Shown piece by piece: positions 11,901 to 23,687 of a DNA stretch of 64,000 nt. The translations under genes and the position numbers were made by a program. Source of the DNA: Sipunculus nudus (taxonomy: Eukaryota > Annelida > Sipuncula > Golfingiida > Sipunculidae); contig CM049315.1 in the NCBI GenBank assembly GCA_026874595.1, forward strand, positions 73,420,401 through 73,484,400, in the 5' to 3' direction. Below the pieces are notes generated by a model, which worked only from the letters and a program-made list of their open reading frames with translations, did not search any database and had not been told where the DNA came from. Numbering within the stretch: the stretch's first letter is position 1; the number at the start of each line of letters is the position of its first letter.

Positions 11901-14900
11901 ATTTGCGCCTTGTTATAGGACGGACGACAGATAAAGAGTGAACGCTATAGCTCAGATGACTTTCAATCAGCTGAGCTAAAAATTCACAGACACGTTTAAG
12001 TAAAAAAAAAACATTTCAGTATTGCTGTGCTTTTAATTCGATATACATGTGGTGTTAATTATATCAAGTTAAAATGAACCCACAAAGGTTTTAAAATAAA
12101 AGAAAAAAAATTCTGTAAAACTATAATAAATTCATAAAATAAAAATAAAAAGGATATACCGACTTTGAATTAGTGACGCAAATATGAATAACACATAATT
12201 ACCTTAAACTGTATACACTTAAATATTAATAATCACTCTGAATATATGAGATATCACATCATCCCTCGGAACCAGTCTTCATTATGTTACATTAAATACT
12301 GTGGTTTGCATCATATTCGTGGGGTTAAAATTTCGCGATTTCCACCTTTCCAGGGTCTAACGAGGGTTTTTCGCGATCTTGCCATACAGTAAGCTTCACA
12401 TAATGTATGATCCTTTATTGTATGAAATATTTGATATTCTCACAAAAACCTATATTCTTTGAGAGGGAACAAGGGAACACTGAAGAACTGGGACATCTAG
12501 GTCATTATAGGCAGATTATGTAATATGAAATTTTTCATAATATCAGTCTTTGATTCAAGGATAACAGAATAGAAATCTGTTAATATTAAAGGTGTCCATT
12601 CACCTACCTTTTGAAAAAGAATTTATTTGATTTCTGGCTTCCTCTGTGTATATATTAATGACCTAAGGGAAATTCTGCTTATGAAAAGATCTTATAACGC
12701 CTCCGTGAAGGATGCATGAAATTGTTTATCAACAACGTGTTTGTAAAGGACAGCTTTGTTGACAAACGAGAAAAAATATGTGACCTTAGATTGTAGGTTG
12801 CATTTATTCGAAGGTAGAAAGGTCACTTGTTGCAAAACGCCATTCGTAAAGCTTTGGCTTATCTGACTTGCCGCCAGATGCCCTGGTTGAACTTGTTGTG
12901 AATATTTTAGCGGCCCCATATATTATACACACATTGATATAAACAAAACAAGTAGCTTGTGTGCGGTGATATCCACGTTTTCCGGCCTATCTTTATAATA
13001 GCTCCAAGGGATTAACTTTAGTTTATAAAGGTCAGATAGGTGATCGGGCCCAGTTGATAATGTACATGAGGTGTCAATGAATCTAAGCCTGCGTTATTCA
13101 TGTGAAGGGATATCTGAATGTTCATCTTTGCAATGTGGGTGTCTAATTCGCGATAGTTTTATTTTTGCGATAGTTTTATTTAAGCGAGTTTTATTTTCGC
13201 GAAAGTTTTATTTTCGCGGTAATTTCCCCTTCACGAATATCGCAGATGTGGAACCAGCGAACCACAGTATCATAAAATTGCAAGAGTAATGTTTACTTAC
13301 CAACTAGAACCCCAAATGCCACATAGAGGACGTGTAGGCTTGGTGCATAAGCTGAGGCAATACAACCAGCCGTCATGATGAAACTGCCTGTTATCACGAC
13401 ACACCGACATCCGTATTTCTTCGCTAATGAACTGGCAAGGGGACCTGGGAAAATAAATTATGAAAACACAAAGTAACAAATAGCACGCCTTACATTCGTA
13501 AACTTCGAAACTCAGCTAGCAGTGTCAAGTATCATCCCAATAGTTCAACGCATTCATATTACACATAAAAACTTTAAAATGTGAATAATAATGTGTTAAT
13601 AACGTGACACAGGATACATATGTTACTGTACCATTGTAAACAATAGAATACGCTTGATTTACAACGAAAGGCAACGTTATGAATAAAAGGTGCTTAATTG
13701 TTGTCTCTTCAACTGTCCTTCCATACTTTTCAGGCACATAAAACATTAAATGTTTCCGCATACAACATACCAAAACAAAAGTGTGTCAAGTTAAACAGAA
13801 CCAAAACCAGGCTTGTTTCGGTAGCGCCCGCAGAAAATCTGTCCACCAGATCAAGATAGATCACTCCAAACGAGGACTGTAGGCCTTAAAAGAACAGAAT
13901 ATTAGTTTAAATAAAGTATATCCTAGATTATCCAATCATTTTGAATGACCAGCAATGTGTGCGATTAAAACGTACTTCGAATAAACAAGTATTTTATGAA
14001 ATTGCTCTGAATATAAATCTTCTAATTTTAGTTATAATTATATATATTATTTCTGATGATCAGTATCTAGATAATGTTGTGTAAACTCGTGTCGAAAAAA
14101 ATGACCTTGTTTCAAACATGGCTTTAAAGCTTGCTATGCCGGATTACAGCTTGTTTATATGACTCGATTTCTAGGGATTATACATATTCTTTAACAACAG
14201 TTTGGTCATATTGGCAGAGGTACTTATACAAGTATTTTTGGTTAATAACACACGGCCAGTAGCACTTTGTAAAATACATTTATTTTTGCAACCATATTTA
14301 CCTAATTCAGTTCATGAGAGTGGAATCTGGAAAATCAAAATCTATGTTATAACTGCAATTAAGCTCATCTGTTCCCAAGTCCGAGAAACGCCCGCTTTTG
14401 TTCTTTAAATGTCGGGACCAATACATCGTGAACAATGCAAAAGTGTGTGCTCAAGGTTAGTTTTATCATGTGGTCGTGTTATGTGAATGAGGATTTCATC
14501 CAGAACAAAGACTGGGCCCTGATGTGATTGGCTGGTGCAAAGTGTGACGTCACAGGCAAAATTTAAAAATGACTACAGTCTAGCAATAGATATTTCAATA
14601 TTCTTTCTCTGAAAATGTGGGACTGGCAGTGTCAGAAATATCAAGCTGTTGATGTGATGTGGAAAAATAAATAGAAAAATTGTTTTTCCTCCAGGGATTG
14701 GGTTCACTTTATCTGAAATCTATATTTATATTTTGTTCATAGGCAATGATAATATAATGAGATTTGGGATACTCTTGCTTGACCTGAAGGAGTCCATATT
14801 TCCCATAACTCCTGCAGAATTTAACATAATCTATCAGACATTATTCCAGTTTATCCATCAGCTGCCTCCAACTTATTTAGAAATTGGTCTTTATAGTGAG

Positions 14901-17812
14901 GGGGCCAATTTTTCTTAGTTGAATTTAATAGTTAAATTCAGTGACCAGATGTATCTGAAACGAAAATAACCTCAGTATAAGGTCATTAAACATCAAAAGG
15001 AAAAAAAAGACATCTTTTTCTGGTTTCTAGGACCGTAGTAAATCAATTGGCCTCTCTAGGAGGCTCTGCGTTCATTCCCATTCGTGTGTGTATGTGTGTT
15101 TGTGTGTGTATTGTTCACAACATAACTCATGAATCCGCCATACGTACCAGCATAAACGGAATCTTATGAAATTTTCGGGGCATTTCTGGAATGGGCCTAT
15201 GAAGAATAAATCAGATTTTGGTGTGGATCCGGCACATGATCCGGGTCTAGGAAGGACTTCCAGGAATATTTTCAAAGGTACATTCACTTATGCACGAATG
15301 AGCCTGAGAATATGGGTTAAATTTAAAAAAAAATACAAAAAATAAATAAACAAATTGAACAATAGACCGTCTACAAACGAAATTACACCAAATAAATTTA
15401 ATCAGTATTTTAGACAAATAGGCGAATCTTTAGCAAAACGATTTCCAGATTCATCTGAATATCTAGGTGATACGCCTACTTCTCTTACAAATGATCGCTT
15501 TTCTTTCAGGGAAATCTACGCAACTGAAGTTTTTAATGAAATTATTAAATTGAAAAATAGTTCTAAATTAGACTTAATTAATATGGATACGCGCCTTATT
15601 CGTGCAGCGTCTGATCTGATAGCACCTAGTCTCGCATACCTGTTTAATATATCCCTTTCATCCGGACAACTGCCATCTGATTGGAAAAAAGCCAAGATTA
15701 CACCTATTTATAAAGGAAAAGGAAAATGCAGTGAAATGACAAATTATCGCCCTATTTCAATAATCCCTCATGTTGCTTAACCTTTTTGAGAAAATAGTTA
15801 AAGATCAAATAATGAAATTCGTCATAGATTATGACCTAATCTCGTATGATCAGCATGCATATTTAAACAACAAATCAACTTCAAGTGCCCTTCATACCTT
15901 TATTGATGACATTTATTCACATATGGACAGAGGAGATATCACCGCTGCTTGCTATCTCGATCTAACCAAAGGTTTTGACACAATAAATCATCCTATACTC
16001 ATCTATAAGCTAGGCCTGCTAGGCTTTACTATGAAGACCAGAACCTGGTTTAGGGCTTATTTAAAAGATCGTCAACAAATAGTACATTGTAATGGCAAAA
16101 CTTCCAGTTTACAAACAGTTAATATAGGAGTGCCCCAAGGTACTGTTTTGGGTCCTGTTCTCTTTCTTTTATATATCAATGACCTTTTCCATCGCCTAAG
16201 ACCTGCAAAATGCATCGCTTATGCTGACGATACCACCATCTATTGTCATGGTTCTACCGTATCTGTGGTGCAGCAAACCTTACAACAAGCAGTAAATGCT
16301 GCTTGCAGCTGGTTCGATGCTAACGAGTTAACCATAAATATTAACAAATCTACTGTCATGTTACTGGGTACAAAAAATCGTGTAAATAACTATGACCTTT
16401 GTATCACTGCTAATGACGTACATTTCCAAGAACCAACGGAAACCAAACTATTAGGTGTAACTATTGATTCTAATTTATCATGTTTCTCACATGAAACTAC
16501 CCTATGTAAAAAGTTGTCACCAAACTTAGCACTGTTACACCGCCTTAGTAAAGTACTGTCCATAAATACATTAATAACAGTCTATAATACCATGATCCAG
16601 CAACATATCGACCATGCCATAAGTGTATGGGGCAAAACAAAATCCTCAATTTGCCACTGAAAACTGCAAAAAAATTCAAAATCGTGCAGCACGTATTGTT
16701 ACCAGCTGCTATGATTATGAAATCTCAAGTGCCACTCTGATACAACAGCTACAATGGCTAACAGTCTCTAAACGCTATGAATATTTCATATGTATCCTGA
16801 TGCATAAATATGTCAATCAAATGAATATCCATAATCCAAAACAGTTCATATGGGTCAGTGATACGCATGATCAATCTTCCAGATCCGCTGAAAGTGGCCT
16901 TCTGTTATTGCCTAAACCGAAAAATGAATTCTTCAAAAATAGCTTCTTATACAGAGGCCCTTCGGTATGGAATACCTTACCATACGAGATCAGATCTATT
17001 AAATCTTTAAATACTTTTAAACATAAAACAAAAGCGTTTCTTTTAAAGTCTTAGTATTACAACCTAAAGACAATGTTATTTCCTAATATGCATCATCAAT
17101 ACCCGTCTTTATTATTTGGATTCTTTTATAACCGCGTCTATACTAGTTTTTATGATTATTGTGCATTTTACTCGTTTTCTTACATACATTACCCATTGAA
17201 TGTATTACGAAATTTTATATACGACTATGTTGTTCACGTATAAAGTGAATTTTACCTATTGTAGCGTTTAATGTATTGTAGCATATCATGACTGACTTAT
17301 TTGTCGTGTATATAATATTTATGTACATGTATCTTTTATGATTCATATATTGTGTTACATATGCATACTGTATATTTTATAATCTTTGTACCAGGTATTT
17401 ATATCATGTTTTAAGGTTACAGGGCCCTGTGGAAGAACAGACTATATTATTGAACAGGCTACCCTGTATAAATATATTGAAATAAAAAAATAAATAAATA
17501 AATAAATAAAATAAATAGGTCTATGCAAACACAGGCTGGGGGAACTTCTGAACGGAGGGGTCGAATAAGAAAATGCAAACACGTTTTTTTAGCATCCCAC
17601 TTTAAGGACCGTCAACATGGTTGAGGCTTGCATTCCATAGAATGCAGATTTCCAGTTTACAAAATAAATAATATACGATTATGTCGAAAGTAGGATAAGT
17701 TCCACAGGTCCTATAGACTTTAAATAGAAAACCGTTTGTAACCTGTACAGACGACATGCACTACTGCTGATCCAAGAACCACCATCCAGCCCCATCCTCC
17801 TTCCGGTGCCAT
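8804..17812 (-). CDS. SLC16/monocarboxylate transporter-like protein, complete, copy 2 (5 exons)
   Basis: Multi-pass plasma-membrane solute carrier of the major facilitator superfamily. The spliced exons 17812-17743, 13884-13771, 13444-13301, 10432-9437 and 8961-8804 total 1482 nt, that is 493 residues plus TAG; all four introns are phase 1 with GT donors and AG acceptors (AAG at exon 2). The start ATG sits in a strong Kozak context (gccATGg). Seen in the protein: the family N-terminal signature EGGWGW at residues 4-9; GPLASSLAKKYGCR between TM2 and TM3; YFVKRRSKGMALSTFG at about 127-142, the second family signature; a hydrophilic loop of about 100 residues (184-286) between TM6 and TM7; and DxxxR in TM8 (D341, R345), the pair needed for transport in well-studied MCTs. 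Length is normal for SLC16. The TM1 lysine of MCT1-4 is not conserved (Ser27 by gapless alignment), so the substrate cannot be assumed to be lactate or pyruvate. Orphan SLC16 member is the best call. Confidence 0.9.
9437..10432 (-). CDS. MCT-like copy 2, exon 4 (main exon)
   Basis: A 996-bp open exon covering residues 110-441: TM4 to TM11, the long cytoplasmic loop and the TM8 DxxxR pair. The acceptor is CATTTACAG at 10435-10433 and the donor is GTAAGT after GTGTCAG. Sequence upstream of 10432 that stays open is intronic. Confidence 0.93.
10760..11945. repeat. Tandem array of about 335-bp units in intron 3 of copy 2
   Basis: Four successive units can be anchored on the word tacgagcc and variants at 10770, 11102, 11443 and 11779, spacings 332, 341 and 336 bp; the last is partial. 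Shared words include cctaatttcaggttt, aacggacgaccgcttc and cagatactggagct. Units 2 and 3 are most alike. Absent from the 300-bp intron 3 of copy 1. Confidence 0.85.
12298..12393. mobile_element. Short MITE with TACTGT termini
   Basis: About 96 bp with inverted ends TACTGTGGT / CATACAGTA and an interior containing TTTCGCGA and TTTTTCGCGATC. The TA at each end suits a Tc1/mariner-type target. Lies in intron 3 of copy 2. Confidence 0.45.
13140..13272. repeat. TTCGCG repeat block, MITE end
   Basis: Four spaced copies of a GCGATAGTTTTATTT-like word and then a terminus GCGAACCACAGTA, which is the inverse of TACTGTGGTTTGC at 12298. It is related to that MITE, either as a second copy or as the far end of a larger element. 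It lies about 30 bp from exon 3 of copy 2. Confidence 0.4.
13301..13444 (-). CDS. MCT-like copy 2, exon 3
   Basis: Encodes GPLASSLAKKYGCRCVV and onward, TM2 to TM3. The open frame is not the longest one here: an alternative frame gives a spurious ORF across the same bases. Flanked by an acceptor TCCCAG and a donor GTAAGT. Confidence 0.9.
13771..13884 (-). CDS. MCT-like copy 2, exon 2
   Basis: Encodes LQSSFGVIYLDLVDRFSAGA and onward, covering the end of TM1 and start of TM2. It begins with GC completing a glycine codon. The acceptor is AAG after a pyrimidine-rich stretch; the donor is GTATG. Confidence 0.88.
15111..15330 (+). repeat. Interspersed repeat R1, copy 1, split by a LINE
   Basis: Matches 26574-26780 and 32737-33008: shared order of tgttcacaacat, tcatgaa, tttctggaatgggcc, tggatccgg, tatgcacgaa, gaatatg. 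Its right part (aatgcaaacacg, agcatccca, gcattccatagaatgcaga) resumes at about 17560-17665 after the LINE, which therefore landed inside it. Confidence 0.6.
15345..17517 (+). mobile_element. CR1/L2-like LINE, 5'-truncated, reverse transcriptase with two frameshifts
   Basis: Non-LTR retrotransposon fragment in intron 1 of copy 2, antisense to the host gene. Coding pieces: 15355-15780 (ends YRPISIIPH), 15770-16660 (FEKIVKDQI, DLTKGFDTINH, GVPQGTVLGPVLFLLYINDL, AYADDTTIY) and 16623-17054 (CKKIQNRAARI to FLLKS). The catalytic YADD is intact, but the frame breaks near 15775 and again near 16640, so it is dead. The ORF lacks its endonuclease half and has no ATG at its visible start. A 3' UTR of about 430 bp ends in an AAAT-type repeat (17481-17517), typical of CR1/L2 relatives. 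Its length accounts for the 2.1-kb excess of this intron over the one in copy 1. Confidence 0.9.
15770..16660 (+). pseudogene. Reverse transcriptase core of the LINE
   Basis: Second frame segment, carrying RT motifs in order: the DLTKGFDTINH block, GVPQGTVLGP, the YADD active site and NINKSTVMLLG. Ends at a stop near 16658 because of a frameshift; the next frame carries on with the C-terminal domain. Confidence 0.88.
17743..17812 (-). CDS. MCT-like copy 2, exon 1
   Basis: Encodes residues 1-23 plus one base: MAPEGGWGWMVV at the start, then the first part of TM1. The donor follows ACAG (GTTAC). It is almost identical to copy 1 exon 1. It lies 3.86 kb from exon 2 because a LINE sits in the intron. 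Confidence 0.88.
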
Positions 17813-19390
17813 GGCAACATAGAACGCTCATTCGGGCATCTGATCACACAGACATTTCTTCCCCGTAGTATAGATAGGCCCTGTTATGTTAGTAGCCTTC
17901 TTGGGCAGGTCTATTTAGATAGAAAAAAACTAGTACATTATTAAATCATAATATTATTGCTTATCTCTGATGTAATCTGGGCTCGTCTTCGGAGGTAATA
18001 ATAAAAGTATTTATGATTAAAATTGTAATACGCTGTAACGATAAAAATAAAATCTTTCATTCTTTTTTTCTCATAATAAACACTTGAAATAACCCTTATC
18101 AATATCGGCACCCTTTTTTCAAACTATTAACGGACAGGTCATATATGAAGTGAGGCCTCTGGCCTCTGTGACGCCGCATGTTCGTCACTCCTCATTATAT
18201 ATTGTGTCATAACCTGACTGTTTGTGGAAGACGTGAGAAGACCCAACTCAACAATCACAAATTAACAGTTTGTAGGTCATATGTATGCATCCATCGGGAG
18301 GGTATGCGTTTATCCACATTCGTAAATGTGTGTGTGTCTCTGTGTCATCAGGAATTACCAAAAGCTAGGTGAAATACAATAAAGAAAAACTAAAGATCGA
18401 ACGAAATGCTATAAGCCAAGTGAAATAAGCTAAACCTAGTGAACTATTATCAGCCGAGTGAAAGATTTTAAGGCAATAATATTAATACGTATATTCTATT
18501 TGTTGCCGTTTCGAAATCTGCTAGTTAATGGTTAAGTATGTGCTGTATATTTATATATCAGGTACAGCGAGTGTGTCGCTGAAGTTTGTTAAGCTTGCAT
18601 TTGTGTTATGTATAAAAGTTTACGCTGTGTAACGTCCGTGTACAGGCTGCTTTGGGAGTGAAAAGGAAGGCATACTTAAAGAGATCGTAATTATGGGCAG
18701 GGCCTGCACGGTTCGTACTTGGAGCAAGGTTTCTCGATCATACTCGGGCTGAACTTCCCTTCCTTTGACATGTGTTCTACTGGTACCACATTCGACAGAT
18801 GTGGTGTATTTAATCAGCATATTAAATGACTCACGCATACGGTGTATAGGCAGGTCTGTGCCCAAATGATGATGAAATGTCATTGTTTTAATGCAGTGAT
18901 AGCTAGTTTTTGGTGCATGTGGCCGGAACCAACACGGCAGGGGAGCCGCCAGAGAGCAATCCCACAACCATTCACGCTGGCTGGCGAGCAATGTCGTATG
19001 CTCTGGCAGATTATTTACAACATGTAAAGCCTGTAGGTGCAAACAGGTGTGTTTAAAATCAAAACATATGTTCACTTTACCTAGTTAGAGGCTGCCGTGG
19101 CCAGCATTCCTGTGTAGCGTACAGCCATACCTTTAGTCACACATAAATACAGAGCATAAACACACATCGATCCATGCACCGTGTTCAATCTGTACTTGGC
19201 GCTCTCTGCAGGCGATGGGCCAACACAAGTGCTTCGGCTCAGGCAAACAAATAAAAAACCATACTTGCCTGATACATGGAATTATCTTAGATATTTATAC
19301 GAATCACAAGGCTCAATTATTCCAAAATCACGCCATTTCATATTCCTGCAGGCAAGTGTCAGATTGTTATATTCGAGTTTGGTGCAGTAA

Positions 19391-19840
19391 TTAAAGCCGG
19401 CCCATCTACCGATTTTTTATTGTCGGCCGATTTTTTTTATTAACCGGCCAGATAAATCTGGAGTCTCCAGGCCGGTGAGTACCCGCACACGTACCGATTG
19501 TTCCTGCAAATCAACATATTTCTCTGGTAATTTTAGGTCACTTCCAACTTCGGCTCCAGGATTAAAATTCGGGTCAGAAATGATTAAATAAGAAAGGTAG
19601 GTTGTAATTCAGCCGAGTTTTTTTCGATTACGTCATCACATCCACTGAGTTTTCCGGCCGAATTTTATCCGGCCGAATAATCCTTAACCTTGTCAAAGCT
19701 TATTGCAGCTTATTTTTCCTGCCGGATTTCCTGCTAAAAAAATCCGGCCGACAGCACAATCACATCAACCGATCCTACCGAATTATTCCAGCCGGCGAAA
19801 AATCGTCAGGAAATATCGGTACATGGGAGGCCGGCTTTAA
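19391..19840. mobile_element. TTAA-flanked MITE upstream of copy 2
   Basis: Element of 442 bp between two TTAA (19391-19394, 19837-19840). Ends are inverted: AGCCGGCCCATCTACCGAT against ATCGGTACATGGGAGGCCGGCT. The interior repeats CCGGCCGA several times. The paralogous flank of copy 1 (about 5990-6005) runs through the same place without it, an empty-site comparison. TTAA duplication is piggyBac-like; the ends are not a known piggyBac consensus to me. Confidence 0.75.
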
Positions 19841-20064
19841 TCAGCTTCAAGATATAATTTACGCTTAGCTGATAAATTGTGCATGGCTGAACTAACGTTA
19901 CGGTTTGCGTGCCTTACTAAATAGATAAATTCTGCTCAGGCTGCCACGACTCCAATACCATTGATTGAATTATTTAACACAGACATGTCATATAATGTAG
20001 CCCGCCTTTTTGACGTTAAAGTAATACCCATATTACGTTTTATATGTTAACTTTGCTTAATTTT

Positions 20065-20100
20065 CAGGGGCGGATCCAGGATAAGAAAAAGGCAGGTTAA
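20065..20100 (+). mobile_element. hAT-like MITE end fragment
   Basis: CAGGGGCGGATCCAGGATAAG matches the terminus of widespread hAT-like MITEs; the other end was not found. Confidence 0.4.
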
Positions 20101-20910
20101 AAATACACGTGGTATTTAATGTACCCTATATGTAAACTCACCAATAGCGGTACTCTTTAGTTCTAATAACGTCTTATAATGCAACCGAGTCCATCAATAG
20201 TTATCCAATGGATTCCATGACGTCTAACAGGCAAGTGCTGTTCAATTCAGTAACTTTGGTGTCATTTCCTGCAGACATCACACAGACAGGACTTGCATAA
20301 TCAGTAAAAATGGTGAAAATAAATATTCCAAGAAGAACGTTTGTACTGATAAACAAGTCCTCCTAAAAAACAACACTTGGATCTAGTTAGGGTAAACAAG
20401 TTATCAAGCGTGCAATTATACATGGAACGTTATTCCCGCCATATTAATTATCGGTATAAATTTTTCTTCAAATTAAGCAGGTAACAAAGTGCTGCGAATA
20501 TTTTGCCATACTTTGCTCCCATACTGACTGTTTTCATCCGGGAATAAGAATTTTAATATGTTAAGTTTTCTATTTATAGGAGTTAAGCATGTACACGTCG
20601 TCACGTTTCACGGCCCAGACTATAATTATTTGGCCGCCTTTGTGAATTTATAATGTAAGCCATAGCACGTTTTGAGTGTAATGTCAGCGGTCATGAGATA
20701 CATGCACCAGTCACCTACCGTGTTGTATTAATCATTACACACATACACCCACATATTTATATGTAATATTTATGCATGCGATGTGAGCCCAGCCGTGTAT
20801 GATCATGACAGTGTGGTGTATAATTACGGTACAGTATGGTTGTTAATTGAATTGCATATTTTCACACACAACTGGAGAAGTGAAGTCCTCTGGTAAAGAA
20901 AAGTTGTCAC

Positions 20911-21045
20911 GGGTAGACATAGAAGCGGACCGGATTGCTTGCTTTGCTAGCGGAGCGGTTGGTTCGCCGGACTTGTGCGCCACCGACCTGGGTTCGACTC
21001 CCGGATCCGCCCAGGATTTTTCCCCTCAAAAATTTCTCTTCGTTA
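20911..21045 (+). repeat. tRNA-derived SINE, copy 1 of 3
   Basis: Head with box A TAGCGGAGCGGTTGG and box B GGTTCGACTCC at tRNA spacing, preceded by ggaccg and followed by a T-rich tail and ttcgttactaaa. Also matches 21169-21300 and 35572-35700. Confidence 0.65.
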
Positions 21046-21168
21046 CTAAATAGGGGCTCGTCTAACGAGACAGTTAACTTTGTGGCCCAGGGAATAAGCT
21101 CACCTAAGTGTGACTCCTGGGATAATTAGTCTTGTTCTGATAGCCGAACGCTCTTAAGAGGGGGTGTG

Positions 21169-21300
21169 TTACGGGGTGACATAAAATCGGACCGAACTGT
21201 CTCTCCGGTTGGTTCGCCGGACTTGTACGCCACCGACCTGTGTTCGACTCCCGGATCCGCAGAGGGATTTTCCCACTCAACAATTTGCCTTCGTAACAAA
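21169..21300 (+). repeat. tRNA-derived SINE, copy 2 of 3
   Basis: Same family, 260 bp downstream: ggttcgccggacttgtacg, gttcgactcccggatccgc. About 20 bases covering box A are missing, so it is internally deleted. Confidence 0.6.
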
Positions 21301-23687
21301 GTATACTTCAATGTAGAATCTGCTATTCTTTTATTATACAGCACTAAAACTTAGTAGTTCGGTACTTCTGCTTGGACCTCGGTACGTGGTATCAGTAATT
21401 AGCATATCGTGTTTACTTTATATGTCAAGTGTGGCCTGTCAGTGTGGCTCACAATGGGTTTAAAGTACATAAATAATTGGTCTTGTGTCACATTTATCTG
21501 TGTCATACAATAAGACGGGGTAGGGTCGCCCTGGTTGTTTTTTAGTATAAGATCCAAACAATGGTGTCTGCAAATCACGGACGTGTCTGGTCAAATCGGT
21601 CGAAAAAAAGCATTTCGGTCATTAGATATTAAACGATTGTATAAAGAAGCATTGTACCGTGAAATGATATGAAAGATGCTTTGTATTAGTTGAAGCTCAG
21701 TGACATCGTGACACACGTTGAAGTCTTTAGTACGCGTAATTTATAGCTGCAAATGTGGAAATGACAGGCTAAGAAAAGTATATTCCAACAGTATTAAATT
21801 TTTGGTTAAAGTACAGTAAATTGTCATGGAATAAGCAGTTCTGATGAAAATTGACAACTCTCCCAGATAGAAAGAAAGGTTGATTTATTTCGATGAAGGA
21901 ATTTATCTAAGAAACAACTTCAGCCTTGTCTTTTCGCAAATTAACGCAAAATGTTATATACAGATTTTGCTGGAAATATGTAAAGGGGTAAATCAAAATT
22001 GCATCCGTAATAAATTACATTTTTCAAGGTAATCGGAATCATCATAATATATTTTTTTCTTTCTTAAGTGCCATAATCACAGTTCCTCAAAGGAATGATT
22101 AAAAGGTGCTATTCCTTTGTCCCCTAGTAGAAGCCGCCCATTCGTATGAAGTTGTTCTGTTCTGCAACTCCCCTGGTGAACCCGTGTTGCTTACCCATGA
22201 CAATGTTTTACATGAAACGTGCACGTATGAACGAACGACTCTAGATTCTGGCGGGTGTTTCAAAGTCCCCAAGAGATTGAGGACCCCCATAAGTGTATGC
22301 CATCCCCCCCCTTTTGAAAAAAAAAACAAACTTTTTTCAAACAACCCGGAAATCGACCGTACTATTAAAACCATGGTTATCATGGAAAGATACTTATGAA
22401 TGTATAAAATCTACATGCCTGTAAACCTATAAAACTGTGATCGTGTAAAGGGTCTCAGCTCTCTGTGTCCACTTAACGGAAAAGTGCTCCCTATTGAAAG
22501 ATTCATGTGGACATGTGTTCCTCGCTTGAATTGAAAATCTTTACTTCCTTTCCTGAACTACCCCCCCCCCCCCCCCCCCCCCCCCCATACCCACCCAACC
22601 CGAATGATAATTAAGTTGTGGGGCTTCTTTTTGGAATAAAAAAAAAAACTTCATAAAACACATGACTTGGCCTATCAAGGAAAGTTATCTTTGAATGAAT
22701 AAAAATCAACTACCTGTAACCCGTAAAAAAAAATGTCAAACGGTGGTCAAATCACTGGGACTCAGTGCCCAGTGTTGACCCGACTGAAAAGCCCTCGCAT
22801 TTAAAGCACATGTGGTCTGGGGATAAAAACCTTTACATCGTTTTGAGAGAAAATTCCTTAACTGGCGTTACAATGGATATGGGGGATCAATGGGGATTAA
22901 AGTGTACCCGCGTGACCGCGTATTGCACGGAGATACCTTTTCGGCAGGACATGCGCTCTGGCCACGGTCTTAACAGGCCAGTGAAAATCCCCAAGGCGCC
23001 GCTTGAAAAAGTATCACAGGCGTGCATGACCTTGCAGCACAAAATTAATAGGGGCACCGAATGGGGAAATATTAAAATTAATAATTATTCAGTTTAACAG
23101 GGCTTAATCCCGCAAAATAAAACAAACTTGTCCTAGAAGAGTACACGCCTGCCGAAATCAGAACGGAAGCAGGTAAACCGTGGTCTAGAAAAAACTCCAT
23201 AAAAATTACATATATGTACCTTTGTCTCTCTGCTTTTCATGATTTTCTTTTAGAAATTTCTCTTTTGATTATTTTCAGTTTTGTCTATAAGTCACAAGCG
23301 ATATATGAATTATATAACTGTTGGTAATAATGTTGTTTCTTACTTTTAAATAAAATATTTTATTTCCTTTCCAGACAATATTCATATACTTTTTTTATTT
23401 CTGCTAAGCACAAAATGTTTTTTTCTGTGATCAAATTATATTTTATGGGCATACATTACACTTTCATTTACCTTTACCTTAAATAATTTATTAGGTTACA
23501 CGCGTATATTTTTCCGTAAAAATCTACACGCGATTATTACGTATGGTACATCTACACGTTCCAAGGCTCAAACACGGTACACTTCAACAGAGTAACATGA
23601 CACGGTCAGTTAGGGACCCCCATACTCGGAAATTAACAACCAATTTGTTAATTAAACAGGGCAAATTTGTATATCTCAGATGATAGC
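21301..23687. other. Gene-free stretch with homopolymer tracts
   Basis: Nothing coding is supported. Holds a 26-base C run at 22561-22586 and mixed A/C runs near 22300 and 22640. ORFs at 22099-22399 and 22765-23097 have no recognisable domain. Confidence 0.5.

Larger units (their letters stand above)
17813..20870. repeat. 5' flank of copy 2, partner of the 3.3-7.4 kb block
   Basis: Collinear partner of the flank of copy 1. Best conserved parts are 18680-19100 (reading on plus: gatcgtaattatgggcagg, ctcgatcatactcgg). It is interrupted by a MITE at 19391-19840. It should contain the promoter of copy 2 (minus strand), but I cannot fix a start site. Confidence 0.62.

Noticed and set aside
13297-13479. 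60-codon minus ORF over copy 2 exon 3
   Set aside because: Same out-of-frame shadow as at 817-1011.
22561-22586. C run as a regulatory G-quadruplex
   Set aside because: A plain homopolymer; similar runs occur all over the window and are prone to assembly error.
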